DNA of 64,000 nucleotides from Mycosarcoma maydis (lineage: Eukaryota > Basidiomycota > Ustilaginomycetes > Ustilaginales). Positions 18,895 through 28,903 of this stretch are shown here, in pieces. Location: NCBI RefSeq assembly GCF_000328475.2, contig NC_026493.1:186001-250000 (forward strand), given 5' to 3'. How positions within the stretch are numbered: position 1 is the stretch's first letter; every line of letters starts with the position of its first letter. A program made the position numbers and the translations under genes. The notes under the pieces are model-generated. The model did not search any database. It saw nothing but the letters and a program-made list of their open reading frames with translations, and was not told the origin of the DNA.

Positions 18895-21480
18895 TCACTG
18901 ACCTTCGGCTTTCCGTTTGACGCCGCTAAACGCGAGACGGAAAGGCGCACCGGTAGGCGTGCTCGCATCTTGAGGTGTGTGCGTTACCTCTGCTGCTACT
19001 GTCGGCGTAGCTCGTGAGACACTCGTGAAGCCAGAGGCTGTCACTGGCTTGAATCCGGCAGTTGTACCGCTCAACGGTGCCGGCGTTGCACTGCCAATGC
19101 GTGCCCATCCACCACCCGTCTTTGTCGTGCTGGCACCCGCCTCTGCATTCGCCGTCACGCTCGGGGCGCCACTCGAATCAAACCCGGTCGTGGACAGAGG
19201 AGACAGCAGCTCGCCACCGTCTACGTTCTTGTCTTTGCCGCTTTGAGCGGTCGCTGCACGAATCGGCTTCTTCAACTGCATTCCCTTTCCATCAAGCAGA
19301 TCATTCTCCTGAGGAGCAGCTCCACGGCTACCGACGCTGAGGACCATATGCGCTTTCCCTGTACGCTCGCTCCTCTTCTGGAACGCCGCCAACATTCCTG
19401 TGGGCGTATCTCCCGCCGCCATCCTCTCCCTCTTTTGCTCGTCCTCGATCTTCTTGAGCCTCTTCTCCATCTTTTTCGTACCTGGCTTTTTGCCGTGGAA
19501 AACGTGTGAAAGATGCTTCCAGGCTTCCTTCTGATCCAGGTCGCGTCCGAACTCATCGTGGTACTTGATCTCGACATCGGGCTTGTAGTCGCGGAAACGA
19601 TCTTGCGCCAAACGTGCTTCTTCCATCTCGCGATTACGGTTCTGCGCTTCGCGCGTCGCTTGGTCCACAGACGATCCCGAGGCCTTGGACGCTTGGCGCG
19701 CCAGCTCTCGCTCCTGTTCTTCGCGACGACGAGCGGAAAGCCAGGCGTCGTATTTGCGTTGTTGCTCCTCGCGTGTCTTGAGTTCAGGATCAAGCTGGGG
19801 AAGCATACCTTGTTGTCGTAAGAAAGAGACGGCTCCCGCCATGCCCCGACCGATGACGGGCTCGTGTTGCTCGGCTTGGCGCTCTTCGGCCTCGCCTTCC
19901 TCCAACTCGTCCTTGACAAGCTCCAAAGCACCATTCTCGTCTAGCTCGACTTTGACTGCTGGAGCGTCCAACTCGCTCATCGGTACATCTGCAGCATCAA
20001 CCAAACTCTGTTTCTGGATCTGAGTGTCCGCGCTGAGCTCGGCGTCCGGCGATTCCTGCTTGATTGAACGACGCCTTCGAGGCACGTCGCTCTCTGCTGG
20101 TCGTTCTCGAATCGCACGGACGAACTCGCTCGTCTCGTCAAAGGTGAGGCCGTCTTGTTCGCTTTCTCTTTCCGCGTTAACGAGCGCTGTCGTTGCACCA
20201 TTGGCAGCGATGGCGGTGGCTACGCCAGAAGCGCGCTCTGCCTCTTCCGCGGCTCGCTGCTCAGCCAAGTTTTTTGCAATCATTTCCGGGGTCATCTTGT
20301 TCAATGTCCGTTTTGCTTTAATACGGCGCGTCTTTGCGAGCGAAGCTTGCAGCTCATCGTCATCGACAAAGTTGTCCGTCTGCTGAGCCCGAATTCGCTT
20401 CACCGGCGCTTTTGTATCTTGCATCTCGACAGCGAGATCGCTTGTGCGCTGATCAGCCGCCATTACCGGGACGTTGAAAGCGCCTGGATTAGCAGCCTCA
20501 TCATCGTCGTCGAAGTTGATCTTGACTTTGGCTGCCTTTTTGCGCTTCTTGGTCTTTGGCTTCTTGACACCAACGTCGCCTTCCTGCAAGTAGTCAGACA
20601 CCTCTTGGTTCTTGTCGTAATCGAGCGACAGAAGCTGCTTGTTGGCGAGCTTGGCTGCTTGTTCGGCTTCCTGTCGAAGTCGGGCTTGACGATCAGCAAT
20701 AGAGAGACTCTCGCCAAGACGGAAGCCAGCGTCTGCAGAGGATGCAAGGTTGGCGTCTGGCAGATCGGCGTCGTATTTTGCCAAAACACCACGCTTCCGT
20801 CCTGTCAAAGCCTCTTCGTCATCTAAGCCAGTATACTCCTTTGCGCCCTGCTTACGCTGTAGATGTTTGGCGTCGCGTTCGGCCTGATCCAGGGCTGCAT
20901 CCATAAGCTCGTCATCTGCCTCGTCGAGTACGCCTGCATCTCTGAGCGTGAGAATGCGTTCCTCGCCCTCCTCAAACTCGTCGGCATTATGGCCAACGCG
21001 AAGACCAACAAGATCCGTCTCGCGGTACTCGGCCTGTTGTCTGGCTTCCTGCTCTTCCAGCTCTTTGGCTCTGCGTGCAGCATGCTCTTTGGCTCGCTTC
21101 TTGGACTCCTTGATCCATGCAAGCGTATCTTTTGACGAAGAACCAGCTGCCGATGCCGATGCGGTGCTGTCCACATCCAGATCGGCGAGCGTTGGGCCCT
21201 TGAGGCGGCGTGCGACATCGCGTTTGGCTTGTGCCTTGGCTAGACGTTCCTTGACCTCAGCATCTTCCCACTGGCGGCGTTCGCGGTCTTGCTTGTCCTG
21301 AAAGTTCTTAGCAGCGAGCGCATCGCCGTCTAGCTTTGATGGGGCGTCCAGTGCCGAGCTCAACGTGCCACGCGAGGAGGTAGCTGGAGCATCGTCGGCA
21401 ACAAGAGGCTTAAGACCGAGAGATATACGAAGCTTGTTGGTCTCTTCGAGCGAGAGCTCTTCCTTCTGAAACTCGGACAT
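18895..21480 (-). CDS. SNU66: U4/U6.U5 tri-snRNP protein SNU66/SART1
   Basis: Intronless, 861 residues from the ATG at 21480. The N-terminus ELSLEETNKLRISLGLKPL is the family signature. The remaining protein is a charged helical scaffold with LVGLRVGHNADEFEEGEERILTLRD, a highly conserved SART1 stretch, and DDDELQASLAKTRR later. The C-terminal SHVFHGKKPGTKKMEKRLKK segment is also conserved. The protein holds the U4/U6.U5 tri-snRNP together for spliceosome activation. The frame extends 14 codons upstream with a second in-frame ATG, but the chosen start matches the family. Confidence 0.92.
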   Translation of the reverse strand: MSEFQKEELSLEETNKLRISLGLKPLVADDAPATSSRGTLSSALDAPSKLDGDALAAKNFQDKQDRERRQWEDAEVKERLAKAQAKRDVARRLKGPTLADLDVDSTASASAAGSSSKDTLAWIKESKKRAKEHAARRAKELEEQEARQQAEYRETDLVGLRVGHNADEFEEGEERILTLRDAGVLDEADDELMDAALDQAERDAKHLQRKQGAKEYTGLDDEEALTGRKRGVLAKYDADLPDANLASSADAGFRLGESLSIADRQARLRQEAEQAAKLANKQLLSLDYDKNQEVSDYLQEGDVGVKKPKTKKRKKAAKVKINFDDDDEAANPGAFNVPVMAADQRTSDLAVEMQDTKAPVKRIRAQQTDNFVDDDELQASLAKTRRIKAKRTLNKMTPEMIAKNLAEQRAAEEAERASGVATAIAANGATTALVNAERESEQDGLTFDETSEFVRAIRERPAESDVPRRRRSIKQESPDAELSADTQIQKQSLVDAADVPMSELDAPAVKVELDENGALELVKDELEEGEAEERQAEQHEPVIGRGMAGAVSFLRQQGMLPQLDPELKTREEQQRKYDAWLSARRREEQERELARQASKASGSSVDQATREAQNRNREMEEARLAQDRFRDYKPDVEIKYHDEFGRDLDQKEAWKHLSHVFHGKKPGTKKMEKRLKKIEDEQKRERMAAGDTPTGMLAAFQKRSERTGKAHMVLSVGSRGAAPQENDLLDGKGMQLKKPIRAATAQSGKDKNVDGGELLSPLSTTGFDSSGAPSVTANAEAGASTTKTGGGWARIGSATPAPLSGTTAGFKPVTASGFTSVSRATPTVAAEVTHTPQDASTPTGAPFRLAFSGVKRKAEGQ

Positions 21481-22539
21481 GACGTTGTGAGCAATGATCC
21501 TGACTCTAAGAACAAGAGACAAGTTCGACGAAAGCCAGCGATCCAGTGCTCACCCTTGTTGTTTGTAGACTTTTCCTTTGCCGCCTTGCCTGGTCTGAGG
21601 TAGGTGAAGAAGCGACTGCTGGTCACGGTCAGCGCTGTCGATGAACACGAGGGTATGCTTCGCCGCCGTGACAATCAGCGGACAACTTATGGGCTACAGA
21701 GTGGTTGCAAGGATCAGGAAGCACCAATGGTCGCTTGCGTGTTCACGTTGAAGCTGAGTTGCTGTTGATCATTCCCAACTCAAAATTGATCCTTGACAGG
21801 GTTCAACGAGCACGAACGGGAAAGATCGGGCGCATCTGTAAATTTCTCACATTGCTGCTTCCCGATGTGCCCGATGCATATCCGTTCATCCCGTCGAGAC
21901 GAGTCGATTCACAATTTTGTGATTTTCCCGAAACGGATTGTGAAATCAAGATACTGTACGTGATTGATGCTGGTTCACGATTAAGTGAACTTAACGTAAG
22001 TTAACTTATTCACAACGAATAATTTCTTTTTTTGGCTCTCTGTGTGCGAGCGAGCATTCCGAGGATTGTGCGCCAGATGACGCACTCGTGCTGCTGCGCC
22101 TCTGTCGCGCTTTTGCTTCGATTCGTGGATTGTGCTTGCGCACAGGGTCGGCTCGCAGTCGCGTTCAGAAAGCATCGCAACCTTTAGTCACGAGTAGCAC
22201 TGCGCAACTCACGACTGTGGAAAAGGGGAGCACAGAAGGCTGCTGCTCCTCTTGGTTCAGGCTCGCCATATCTTGTCTGTATGGGCCATGCAGCGGGCTG
22301 AGCCGCAAATCCGTGTGAATTAGATCAAGGATAGATGGCTACGGTTACTTGAACAATGCATAGCACAAGCGACATGGTTCCTATCGCTGATTCTCCTTCC
22401 CTCGATCGAGCGCTTCCTTCTTATCCTTATCATCCCACCCCACTATACACCCGCTTTTCCGTCGCGTCACCTACAAAACACTGCACTTGCTCTCCAATTC
22501 TCTCAGTCGTATAATCTCGTACTTGAAACAGCAGTCGTC
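21481..22539. other. Divergent promoter spacer
   Basis: About 1 kb between the SNU66 and OM14-like start codons. Heptamer-like copies occur at about 21905-21985. The last 150 bp before 22540 are C/T-rich with an ATAATC-type stretch. No gene is supported; the open frames show no protein-like composition. Confidence 0.5.
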
Positions 22540-23343
22540 ATGTCGTACGCCTCAATCGCAGCTGAAAACGCGCCGCCCAAGTCGGAGCAGCCTAAGCCCG
22601 ATCCTGGCTACCTCGAAGGTCAAAACCGAAGCGGCGATGTGAGCACCACTGCGCCGGATGTGAACTCGGGCAAGATCAACGTTGTTCCCTCTGACTCAGA
22701 TCTTGAGCACCTCAAGACGCAATCGCAAGAAGCGTACGAAGAAGCCGTGGCCAAAGCGCGTGAGCAACGCAAGCAGCTCGAGGCTGACGCTAAGAAGGTG
22801 TCGGACTCTGCACAGAAGACGGCCAACGATGCCAAGAACGCAGGCAAAGATGCGGTGCAAGATGCCAAAAAGGCTGGCAAGGATGCTGCCGACCAGGCTG
22901 AAAAGTATGGCAAGGATCTGCGTAACGAAGCGGACAAGTTTGGCAAGAACGCTCGCGCCGAAGCTGAAAAGGCTGGAAAGAAGGCCGAAGAGTACTACGA
23001 GAAGGGCAAGAAGGAGCTCTCCAAGGACGCCGAGGCATTGAGGAAGCGCGGCGAGCAGGGTGCCAAGGCGCTCAAGAAGAAGGCCAGTGAAGCCGAGAAG
23101 GAGCTTGAAAGTTTCTGGGACAAGTTTTCCTCGGACCCTAAGCAGTGGGGTCCCGCTCTGGCTGCCGTCAACGTCGCACTTCTCGGCGGTCTGGGCATCT
23201 ACGCGTACACGCACAAGGAGCACGTCCAACGCACCGACCGTCGCCTCATCAGCGCCATCACTGTCGGTGTACTTGGTTTGATCGGTGCTCAGGGCTACTG
23301 GGCCAACGAGACAGCCAAGAAGCAGGGTTCCGCATTCAAGTAG
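22540..23343 (+). CDS. OM14-like mitochondrial outer-membrane protein
   Basis: Intronless, 267 residues. The N-terminus MSYASIAAENAPP resembles the MSYADVA start of fungal OM14-family proteins. Residues about 65-195 are a long Lys/Ala/Glu helix with repeated AKKAGKDA-like units, similar to LEA-type amphipathic repeats. Two hydrophobic segments close the protein, near residues 207-226 and 237-255, with a short positively charged loop between, and the tail ends AKKQGSAFK. Yeast OM14 is an abundant outer-membrane protein that binds ribosome-associated complexes. The assignment rests on start, layout and tail, not on a strict motif; another hairpin-type membrane protein is possible. Confidence 0.55.
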   Translation: MSYASIAAENAPPKSEQPKPDPGYLEGQNRSGDVSTTAPDVNSGKINVVPSDSDLEHLKTQSQEAYEEAVAKAREQRKQLEADAKKVSDSAQKTANDAKNAGKDAVQDAKKAGKDAADQAEKYGKDLRNEADKFGKNARAEAEKAGKKAEEYYEKGKKELSKDAEALRKRGEQGAKALKKKASEAEKELESFWDKFSSDPKQWGPALAAVNVALLGGLGIYAYTHKEHVQRTDRRLISAITVGVLGLIGAQGYWANETAKKQGSAFK

Positions 23344-23710
23344 CTCTGTGCCTCGGTCTGATCTGGGATCCACTTCACACAACTTGTCCAGCTGCTTGAC
23401 AACCTGATTCTCTTTGTCCTGTAAACTACCTTGACTCCTCTCTTGTCTTCGATTCAAGCTATGATTGTTTGTCTTTCTTCCATCTCCCGATTAGACGCGT
23501 TGAAATACCATCTGCACCTCTCATACGTGGTAGTCGTGAGTGCGGTTCTGGTTTCATTGTGTCAGAGTGGCTTGCCAATTTGGGTCCTACGAGCTATAGT
23601 GACATGGCAAAGGCGACTGAAGCACTAAACAAGAGTATCATGATTCAACACAGACCCGACGTAGACAACATTACAAGCGTCGTGTGTTGGCAAGTGCTCT
23701 CTCTCTCTCT

Positions 23711-24577
23711 CTAATCCTCCATTGGTGCCTCCCCACCGATAGCTGGTGGATCGGCGGCTGTAGCCTCACCGCCCTCACTTGTCTGGGTCGTCACGGCTGT
23801 CGCCCGAGCACCCGGGAGCGTCTTTGGCTCCAACCTGTCCATGTACGGCCTCAACTGCTCGCCCTCAACGAGCGTGAACTTCTCGCCGTTTCTCGCCTCT
23901 GGCGAGTTGACGTCGGCATCCGCACCTGGGCCTACGAGAGCTACGCTGACCTGGTCGAGCTCCAAATCCTTGTTCTGCGGCAGAGTATCTCTGAGCGCAT
24001 AGAGTCCGTGCAGGATCAAGTCGTCCAGGCTGGCATCGGAGAACTCGGTGTACTTGCGTTCCAGGTAGGTCTTTGCGGACTGCGAGCGCGCGCCAATCGA
24101 CATGGCGTAGTACTCGAAGCAGTTGGCTGTTGGTGTGAATTCGTACAGATGCGGACCGGTGGAGTCGACGCCGATAATCAGAAACCCAACACCGTAGGGT
24201 CGCTTGCCGTAATCCATGGTGTTGAACTGTGCTCGATCTGCGAGCGATTCCACGACGCGAGAGATGGGTAGAGGTCGGTCGTAGACGAGACGAGAAGAGA
24301 GGGCGAGCTGTCGCATGTACGTGGACAGAACACGCGCGTCCGAGGTGAGCCCGGCAAACCCAATACCCATATGGTTGTCGATGCGCAACATCTTCTTCTG
24401 GTAGCTAGCAAGCTCGGAAGGCGCTCGCTTAAGCGCCACGAGGATCGCATGTGTTTGACTGCGCAGACCTACGACCGCCGATCCTTGCTTGACCGCTTCG
24501 AGCGCATATTCCACCTGATGCAATCGACCTTGTGGAGAGAAGACCGTGTTGTCGCTGTCGTACGTGTTTCGGAACAT
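23711..24577 (-). CDS. PRE5: 20S proteasome alpha-6 subunit (PRE5/PSMA1 type)
   Basis: Intronless, 288 residues. It begins MFRNTYDSDNTVFSPQGR, then LHQVEYALEAVKQGSAVVG, the proteasome alpha signature with the residues typical of the alpha-6 (PSMA1) branch. Later segments DNHMGIGFAGLTSDARVLSTYMR and PYGVGFLIIGVD are alpha-ring core strands. The C-terminal tail is long, acidic and Ala/Glu-rich, as in other PSMA1 proteins. No catalytic threonine is expected. The gene stops in a CT microsatellite (about 23696-23712) and is convergent with the OM14-like gene. Confidence 0.93.
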   Translation of the reverse strand: MFRNTYDSDNTVFSPQGRLHQVEYALEAVKQGSAVVGLRSQTHAILVALKRAPSELASYQKKMLRIDNHMGIGFAGLTSDARVLSTYMRQLALSSRLVYDRPLPISRVVESLADRAQFNTMDYGKRPYGVGFLIIGVDSTGPHLYEFTPTANCFEYYAMSIGARSQSAKTYLERKYTEFSDASLDDLILHGLYALRDTLPQNKDLELDQVSVALVGPGADADVNSPEARNGEKFTLVEGEQLRPYMDRLEPKTLPGARATAVTTQTSEGGEATAADPPAIGGEAPMED

Positions 24578-25191
24578 GACGGATGCTGTGTTTTTTCCTG
24601 CTCGAGGTCAGGATCAGGTGGAGCACCGGGAGGAAAAGCTGAGTGATGCCAAGTTTTCGGATGATGTCAAATAGTGATGCCGAAGTTGCATGTATCAGCT
24701 GTTGTTAGAGAAGATGACTTGCTTTTCGAGAGGATGACAAGAAGATGGCCTCGCAATGAGCTTTGTTAGCAGGAATGGAGAGAGGTCGATATAAGGGAGA
24801 GTGCATCAACAAGCATGGGCTGGTGGAAGCAACGATTCTCAAAAGTGGAGCGTGCTCGCTCGAGCCTCGCAAAGGGAGAAAACGCCTTGGGAACGCGTTG
24901 GCTGGTGAGACTGCGTAAGGCGATTTCGCAAGCGCAATTTGCAACAGGTGATCGACCCGCACACGTATACGGCGCTACATGGCCAAAAAAAACCCCCCCC
25001 GTTGCAGAGCCTGTCTTGTTTCGTTTGCGCTCCCAAGCCCGAACTGTCTGACTACTGCTGACCAATTCTTGCATCCCGACTTCCGGAAAACTAGGCGTTG
25101 CACACATCGTGCAGATAGACCAACACTTTGAGTGATGCTCCTGGATGCTTCTTACCCATCCTGCTCACGTTTTTTTAGACATTCAACAACA
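24578..25191. other. Divergent promoter spacer
   Basis: Between PRE5 and the SRP receptor beta gene. An A8/C8 run lies at about 24984-25000. A possible 3' splice site (TTTTTTTAG at about 25170-25178) just before the SRPRB ATG suggests a 5'-UTR intron. No gene is seen. Confidence 0.4.
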
Positions 25192-26472
25192 ATGGCATTC
25201 GTCGCTCCAGTCATGCGCTGGCCAGACGCAGTCGCCTCACATCTACCACAACCGCTCAAAGATACCGGGATCCCTGCACAATACTTTGTCATTGTACCTG
25301 CAACGCTTCTCGCCGTGATCCTAACTTACACGCTTACGAAGGCCTCTGCCAAAGTCAACGCTCCGCACCTCGCATCTCTTGTCTCGGCGCACTCGGACTA
25401 CACTGCGAAACGATCGCAAAACCGGCCATCAACCGTAGTGCTTGTTGGTCTGAGCGATGCTGGTAAAACATCGTTGTTTGCGTCGCTCGTGTACGGAAGT
25501 ACGCCTGCGACTGTACCTTCGCAGACCATGTCGCAGGGTGTAGTCTCGACATCGGCACTCAGCGACACTTTGAAACCGGTCACCGTGGTTGATCTTCCTG
25601 GACACGCTCGATTGCGACCTCTGGTGGATGAACATCTGCATCAAGCTGACGGCCTTGTCATCTGCGTCGATGCAGTGACGGCGTCCAAAGCCTCCACTCC
25701 GTCCACGCGTCCAGCAGGAGACGTTGCAACTATAACGGATGTTGCCGACCTCATCCATTCGACCTTGACTACGCTGGCAAAACAACGCGCTCGATCTTCC
25801 ACCAATGTCGCACCACCGTGTGTGCTCGTCCTATTTACACGAGCTGACCTGTCTCCACTGCTCGGCGGAAGCGCAGCTGGGACGGATGCGGCCAAGGACG
25901 AGAAGAGACGTGCACAGCTGCTCGCGCGCTGCAAGACGACACTCGAGGCCGAACTCGGACAGAGGAGGGCCAACATGGGTTTCGGACGTCGAAAGACAGC
26001 CGGCGGCGGTGGTGCGCGCAATGTCAGCATCGCCGGCTTGGGCAAAGTGGCAGATGCGGACCCTGGTGTGACTGGCACTGAAGAAGGTGTGTTCGGATGG
26101 GTCAAGCGCGCGTTGGGTCTTGCGGGTAAGCTTGGATTCGGTGGTGCAGTGGATGCGGCTGGCGCCGAGGACGAAGACGACGACGAAGACGAAGTGGTGG
26201 ATTACATTGATTGGGCAGCCAGTCAACGAGTATTGAACTCGAACGATGCATCAGGCGCAGCACTGGGAGCGCCAAGTCTCAATCTGAACAAGTTGGATGA
26301 TCACGTGGTGTTTGGTGGCAAGGTCGAGTTTGCGCTTGCTAGCGTTGGGAAGGAGAGGTCTTGGTCGCAGCAGTCAGAACACGCCGGAGAGGGAAAAGAG
26401 CCAGGGAAAAAGGCAGATGCGAGCGGAGGTCTCGATGATTTCAAAAGGTGGATTGCTGATCTTCAGAGCTAG
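25192..26472 (+). CDS. SRP102: Signal recognition particle receptor beta subunit
   Basis: 426 residues from the ATG at 25192. A single membrane segment lies at about residues 30-50 (FVIVPATLLAVILTYTL), followed by a small GTPase fold: P-loop VGLSDAGKTS, switch region with VDLPGHARLR, and helix LIHSTLTTLAKQ. This order is that of SRPRB, which anchors the SRP receptor alpha subunit to the ER membrane for cotranslational targeting. The G4 position reads FTRADLS rather than N-K-x-D, so the guanine-specificity motif is altered. A Gly/Ala- and Asp/Glu-rich insertion (about residues 245-330) expands the protein beyond the usual 270 residues. Confidence 0.85.
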   Translation: MAFVAPVMRWPDAVASHLPQPLKDTGIPAQYFVIVPATLLAVILTYTLTKASAKVNAPHLASLVSAHSDYTAKRSQNRPSTVVLVGLSDAGKTSLFASLVYGSTPATVPSQTMSQGVVSTSALSDTLKPVTVVDLPGHARLRPLVDEHLHQADGLVICVDAVTASKASTPSTRPAGDVATITDVADLIHSTLTTLAKQRARSSTNVAPPCVLVLFTRADLSPLLGGSAAGTDAAKDEKRRAQLLARCKTTLEAELGQRRANMGFGRRKTAGGGGARNVSIAGLGKVADADPGVTGTEEGVFGWVKRALGLAGKLGFGGAVDAAGAEDEDDDEDEVVDYIDWAASQRVLNSNDASGAALGAPSLNLNKLDDHVVFGGKVEFALASVGKERSWSQQSEHAGEGKEPGKKADASGGLDDFKRWIADLQS

Positions 26473-26611
26473 CCTCTCCAACACCTGTCAGAAGGTGTTG
26501 TCAATTTCAAATCACGTTGAAATTACACTCATGACTCGCATTCGTGATTTGTGATTGGTGAGTGACACGCAGTTGCACACGAAACCATTGCGCAGCCGCG
26601 GATTCTCGATT

Positions 26612-27844
26612 CTATAGATGCCAAGGCGTGCCCTCGGGAACGTTCCACCTCTTCCACATGCCCTCGATGCCCATATCCAAGCTGAGGTCTCTCTCGATAC
26701 CCTTGTTCATCGGTGGATCGCCTTGCTTTGGCGGGTTGCCGAACTTGATGCTCTCGTACAGCCCCAGACTCAGATGAATCCCCGAGGGTCCCGGTATGAA
26801 GTGTTGGAGCTCCGACTCTTGCTCGTTGATGAGATGGAGGATGTTGCACTTGACGATTTCAACCTGACCGAAAGCGGCACGCACGGTCTTGCCGGCGCGC
26901 GAGTTGGCGATGTCTCCGAGCGCAAACACGTTATTGCACTTGGAAGACGCGATTTGGAGGGTGGGTCGGACGTTGATGAACCCGTCCGGGGAAATCGCTT
27001 CGGGCGCGAAGCTGGCGAGGAGCTCGGATCTTGGCGTTTGGCCGGTGCACATGAGCACCAGATCAGCGGTGACTTTGGAGCCGTTCTGCAGCTCGACGTC
27101 AAACGTCTGTGCGCGAACGAAGGACGGGAAACCCAACGGCGGGATGACTACGCGACTACCTAGCACGGTCTGAACACCTCTTTGGTCGAATCGGGTTGTC
27201 ACAATCTTGTGCAGATCCGGGTGGAATTTGTTCATCAGCTGTTGACGACTGTGAATAAGCGTAATGCTTTTCTGTGCTGGGTAGAGCTCGGCGATATCGC
27301 ATGCCACTTGCACGCCCACAGCCCCGCCTCCGACGATCACGATCTTGTGCGCGTGTTTGACGGCATCTTGATAGCTCTGCAGCGTCTCGACTGCTTGACG
27401 CTTGGCTGTGGCTGCATCGCTCTGCTTGGATGCCAACGACCAGGGTCGCTGCAGCTGTGTACCCGTTGCGATCGCCAGGTAGTCAAAGTCTAACGTATCG
27501 CCTTCGTCTGTGCATCGATCGAGCTTCAGCCATCCTTTGCTGGGATCTTGCTCACTCGTGTGAATGGCAAGTGCTTTGGCGTGCAGGATCTTTGCCTGTC
27601 CTTCAACCGCGTCGAGTGCATACGTGTACGGAATCAACGCTTTCTCCTCGCCACCTCGTGGCAGCACTGCAAAGCGAGGCAAGCTGAACAGATGGTGGAA
27701 ATGAGAATTAGCCTCGACCACAACGACGCGGTGCGTAGCGGGCAACGCGGGAAGCAGCGATTTGGCGAGGTTCATTCCAACATACGAGCCGCCGACAATG
27801 GCAACGGTGGGCGGACGGTTGATGGCCATCTTTGCAATGTTCAT
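26612..27844 (-). CDS. AIF/FSP1-like FAD-dependent NAD(P)H oxidoreductase
   Basis: 410 residues from the ATG at 27844; a later in-frame ATG 5 codons on is equally possible. The N-terminal FAD-binding fold reads VAIVGGSYVGMNLAKSL, the second nucleotide-binding fold IVIVGGGAVGVQVACDI, and the FAD-closing motif VFALGDIANS. Other conserved points are YLAIATGTQLQRP and DLVLMCTGQTP. The layout is that of AIF2/AMID/FSP1 and fungal relatives, which reduce quinones with NAD(P)H. No membrane segment or targeting sequence is obvious. A CAG just before the ATG (CTCGTCCAGGCAG) might be a splice acceptor, so an extra 5' exon is possible. Confidence 0.8.
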   Translation of the reverse strand: MNIAKMAINRPPTVAIVGGSYVGMNLAKSLLPALPATHRVVVVEANSHFHHLFSLPRFAVLPRGGEEKALIPYTYALDAVEGQAKILHAKALAIHTSEQDPSKGWLKLDRCTDEGDTLDFDYLAIATGTQLQRPWSLASKQSDAATAKRQAVETLQSYQDAVKHAHKIVIVGGGAVGVQVACDIAELYPAQKSITLIHSRQQLMNKFHPDLHKIVTTRFDQRGVQTVLGSRVVIPPLGFPSFVRAQTFDVELQNGSKVTADLVLMCTGQTPRSELLASFAPEAISPDGFINVRPTLQIASSKCNNVFALGDIANSRAGKTVRAAFGQVEIVKCNILHLINEQESELQHFIPGPSGIHLSLGLYESIKFGNPPKQGDPPMNKGIERDLSLDMGIEGMWKRWNVPEGTPWHL

Positions 27845-28800
27845 CTGCCTGGACGAGAGGGTGGAGAAAACCCGATAGATGAACAAGGAACAAAAGAGAG
27901 AGACAAGCGTCGAGTGCTTTTGTATACATCTGTCCCTTCTGAGTTGCTGCATCCGCCCTTCTCGGTGCAGCAAGTCTCGCTCTACCGGAAGCGGCCGCCC
28001 CCCATAACCGCAGCGACAAGAATTGATCCGTCGGAGCATTTCAGGCCTGCAGAATAAATCCGGCTCAAGTGGGCAAGTGGGGATGGGCTAAATATTTAAG
28101 AGTCAGAGGCACTAAGCGCACAGTCACGAGTCGTGCTGAGCAGGGGCTTTTTTCTTATCAGATAGAGACGAACAGCAAAGTACAGCAAAGCTCAGTTCAG
28201 TTAACCACCGCGACTAGCCTTGAGCGTTTCGTTGCGAGTTGTGATGCAGCTGAGAAGAGTTGAGCCCGCCGGCAGAATCGTGAAGGAGACACTCGTGACT
28301 CTGTGCCGAGGCGGAGAAATTCGTGTGTAATTCGGCAAGTCACGGTTCGTGATTCGTGCATAGCACAGCACATGTCGGCGTAATCGTATCCTACTTGAGC
28401 ATCTACACGATATGCTCAGTAGTTAGTCGCACTGCAAGCACCCACCTCGATGCGTTTGTTGGTGGCATGCTCCTCGACTGGTTCAGGAGAGGAAGGGTGG
28501 GAAAGTCCGCGGATCTGATAAGCAGTCGACCTTGCATCTGGTGTGCCAGTCACGAGTGAGCGAGCTTTGACTGCTTATTCTCGAGAGCGACGGCTAGGTT
28601 CCCAAGCCTTCGTGACCCTTTGCCGGTCGCCGGCTTGACAAGTCCTTGGCCGACCTCGCTTTTTATCTCTGTCAATCTACCAACACTCACACCCTTTCCA
28701 TTCACATAACCATAATGCATCCTGTCATCAGCACCTGACACAAGCACAGGACTCGAGGGGCAATAGTGAGAAAGAATGTGATATAATTGCTGAAGGAATG

Positions 28801-28863
<63 letters not shown>

Positions 28864-28903
28864 TATACGTGCGAATTGCTAACCTTGAACGCGATTTCCT
28901 TCC
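27845..28903. other. Spacer upstream of AIF-like gene and downstream of 7TM gene
   Basis: No credible gene. Heptamer-type copies lie at about 28120-28130, 28275-28295 and 28340-28356. The right end holds the TG microsatellite listed separately. Confidence 0.45.
28803..28862. repeat. (TG)30 dinucleotide microsatellite
   Basis: Thirty uninterrupted TG units, 41 bp past the stop codon of the membrane-protein gene, so probably transcribed as (CA)30 in its 3' UTR. Alternating purine-pyrimidine DNA of this length can form Z-DNA. Confidence 0.95.

Noticed and set aside
22696..23457. 253-codon minus-strand frame opposite the OM14-like gene
   Set aside because: Leu-rich shadow of the Lys/Ala-rich sense repeat.
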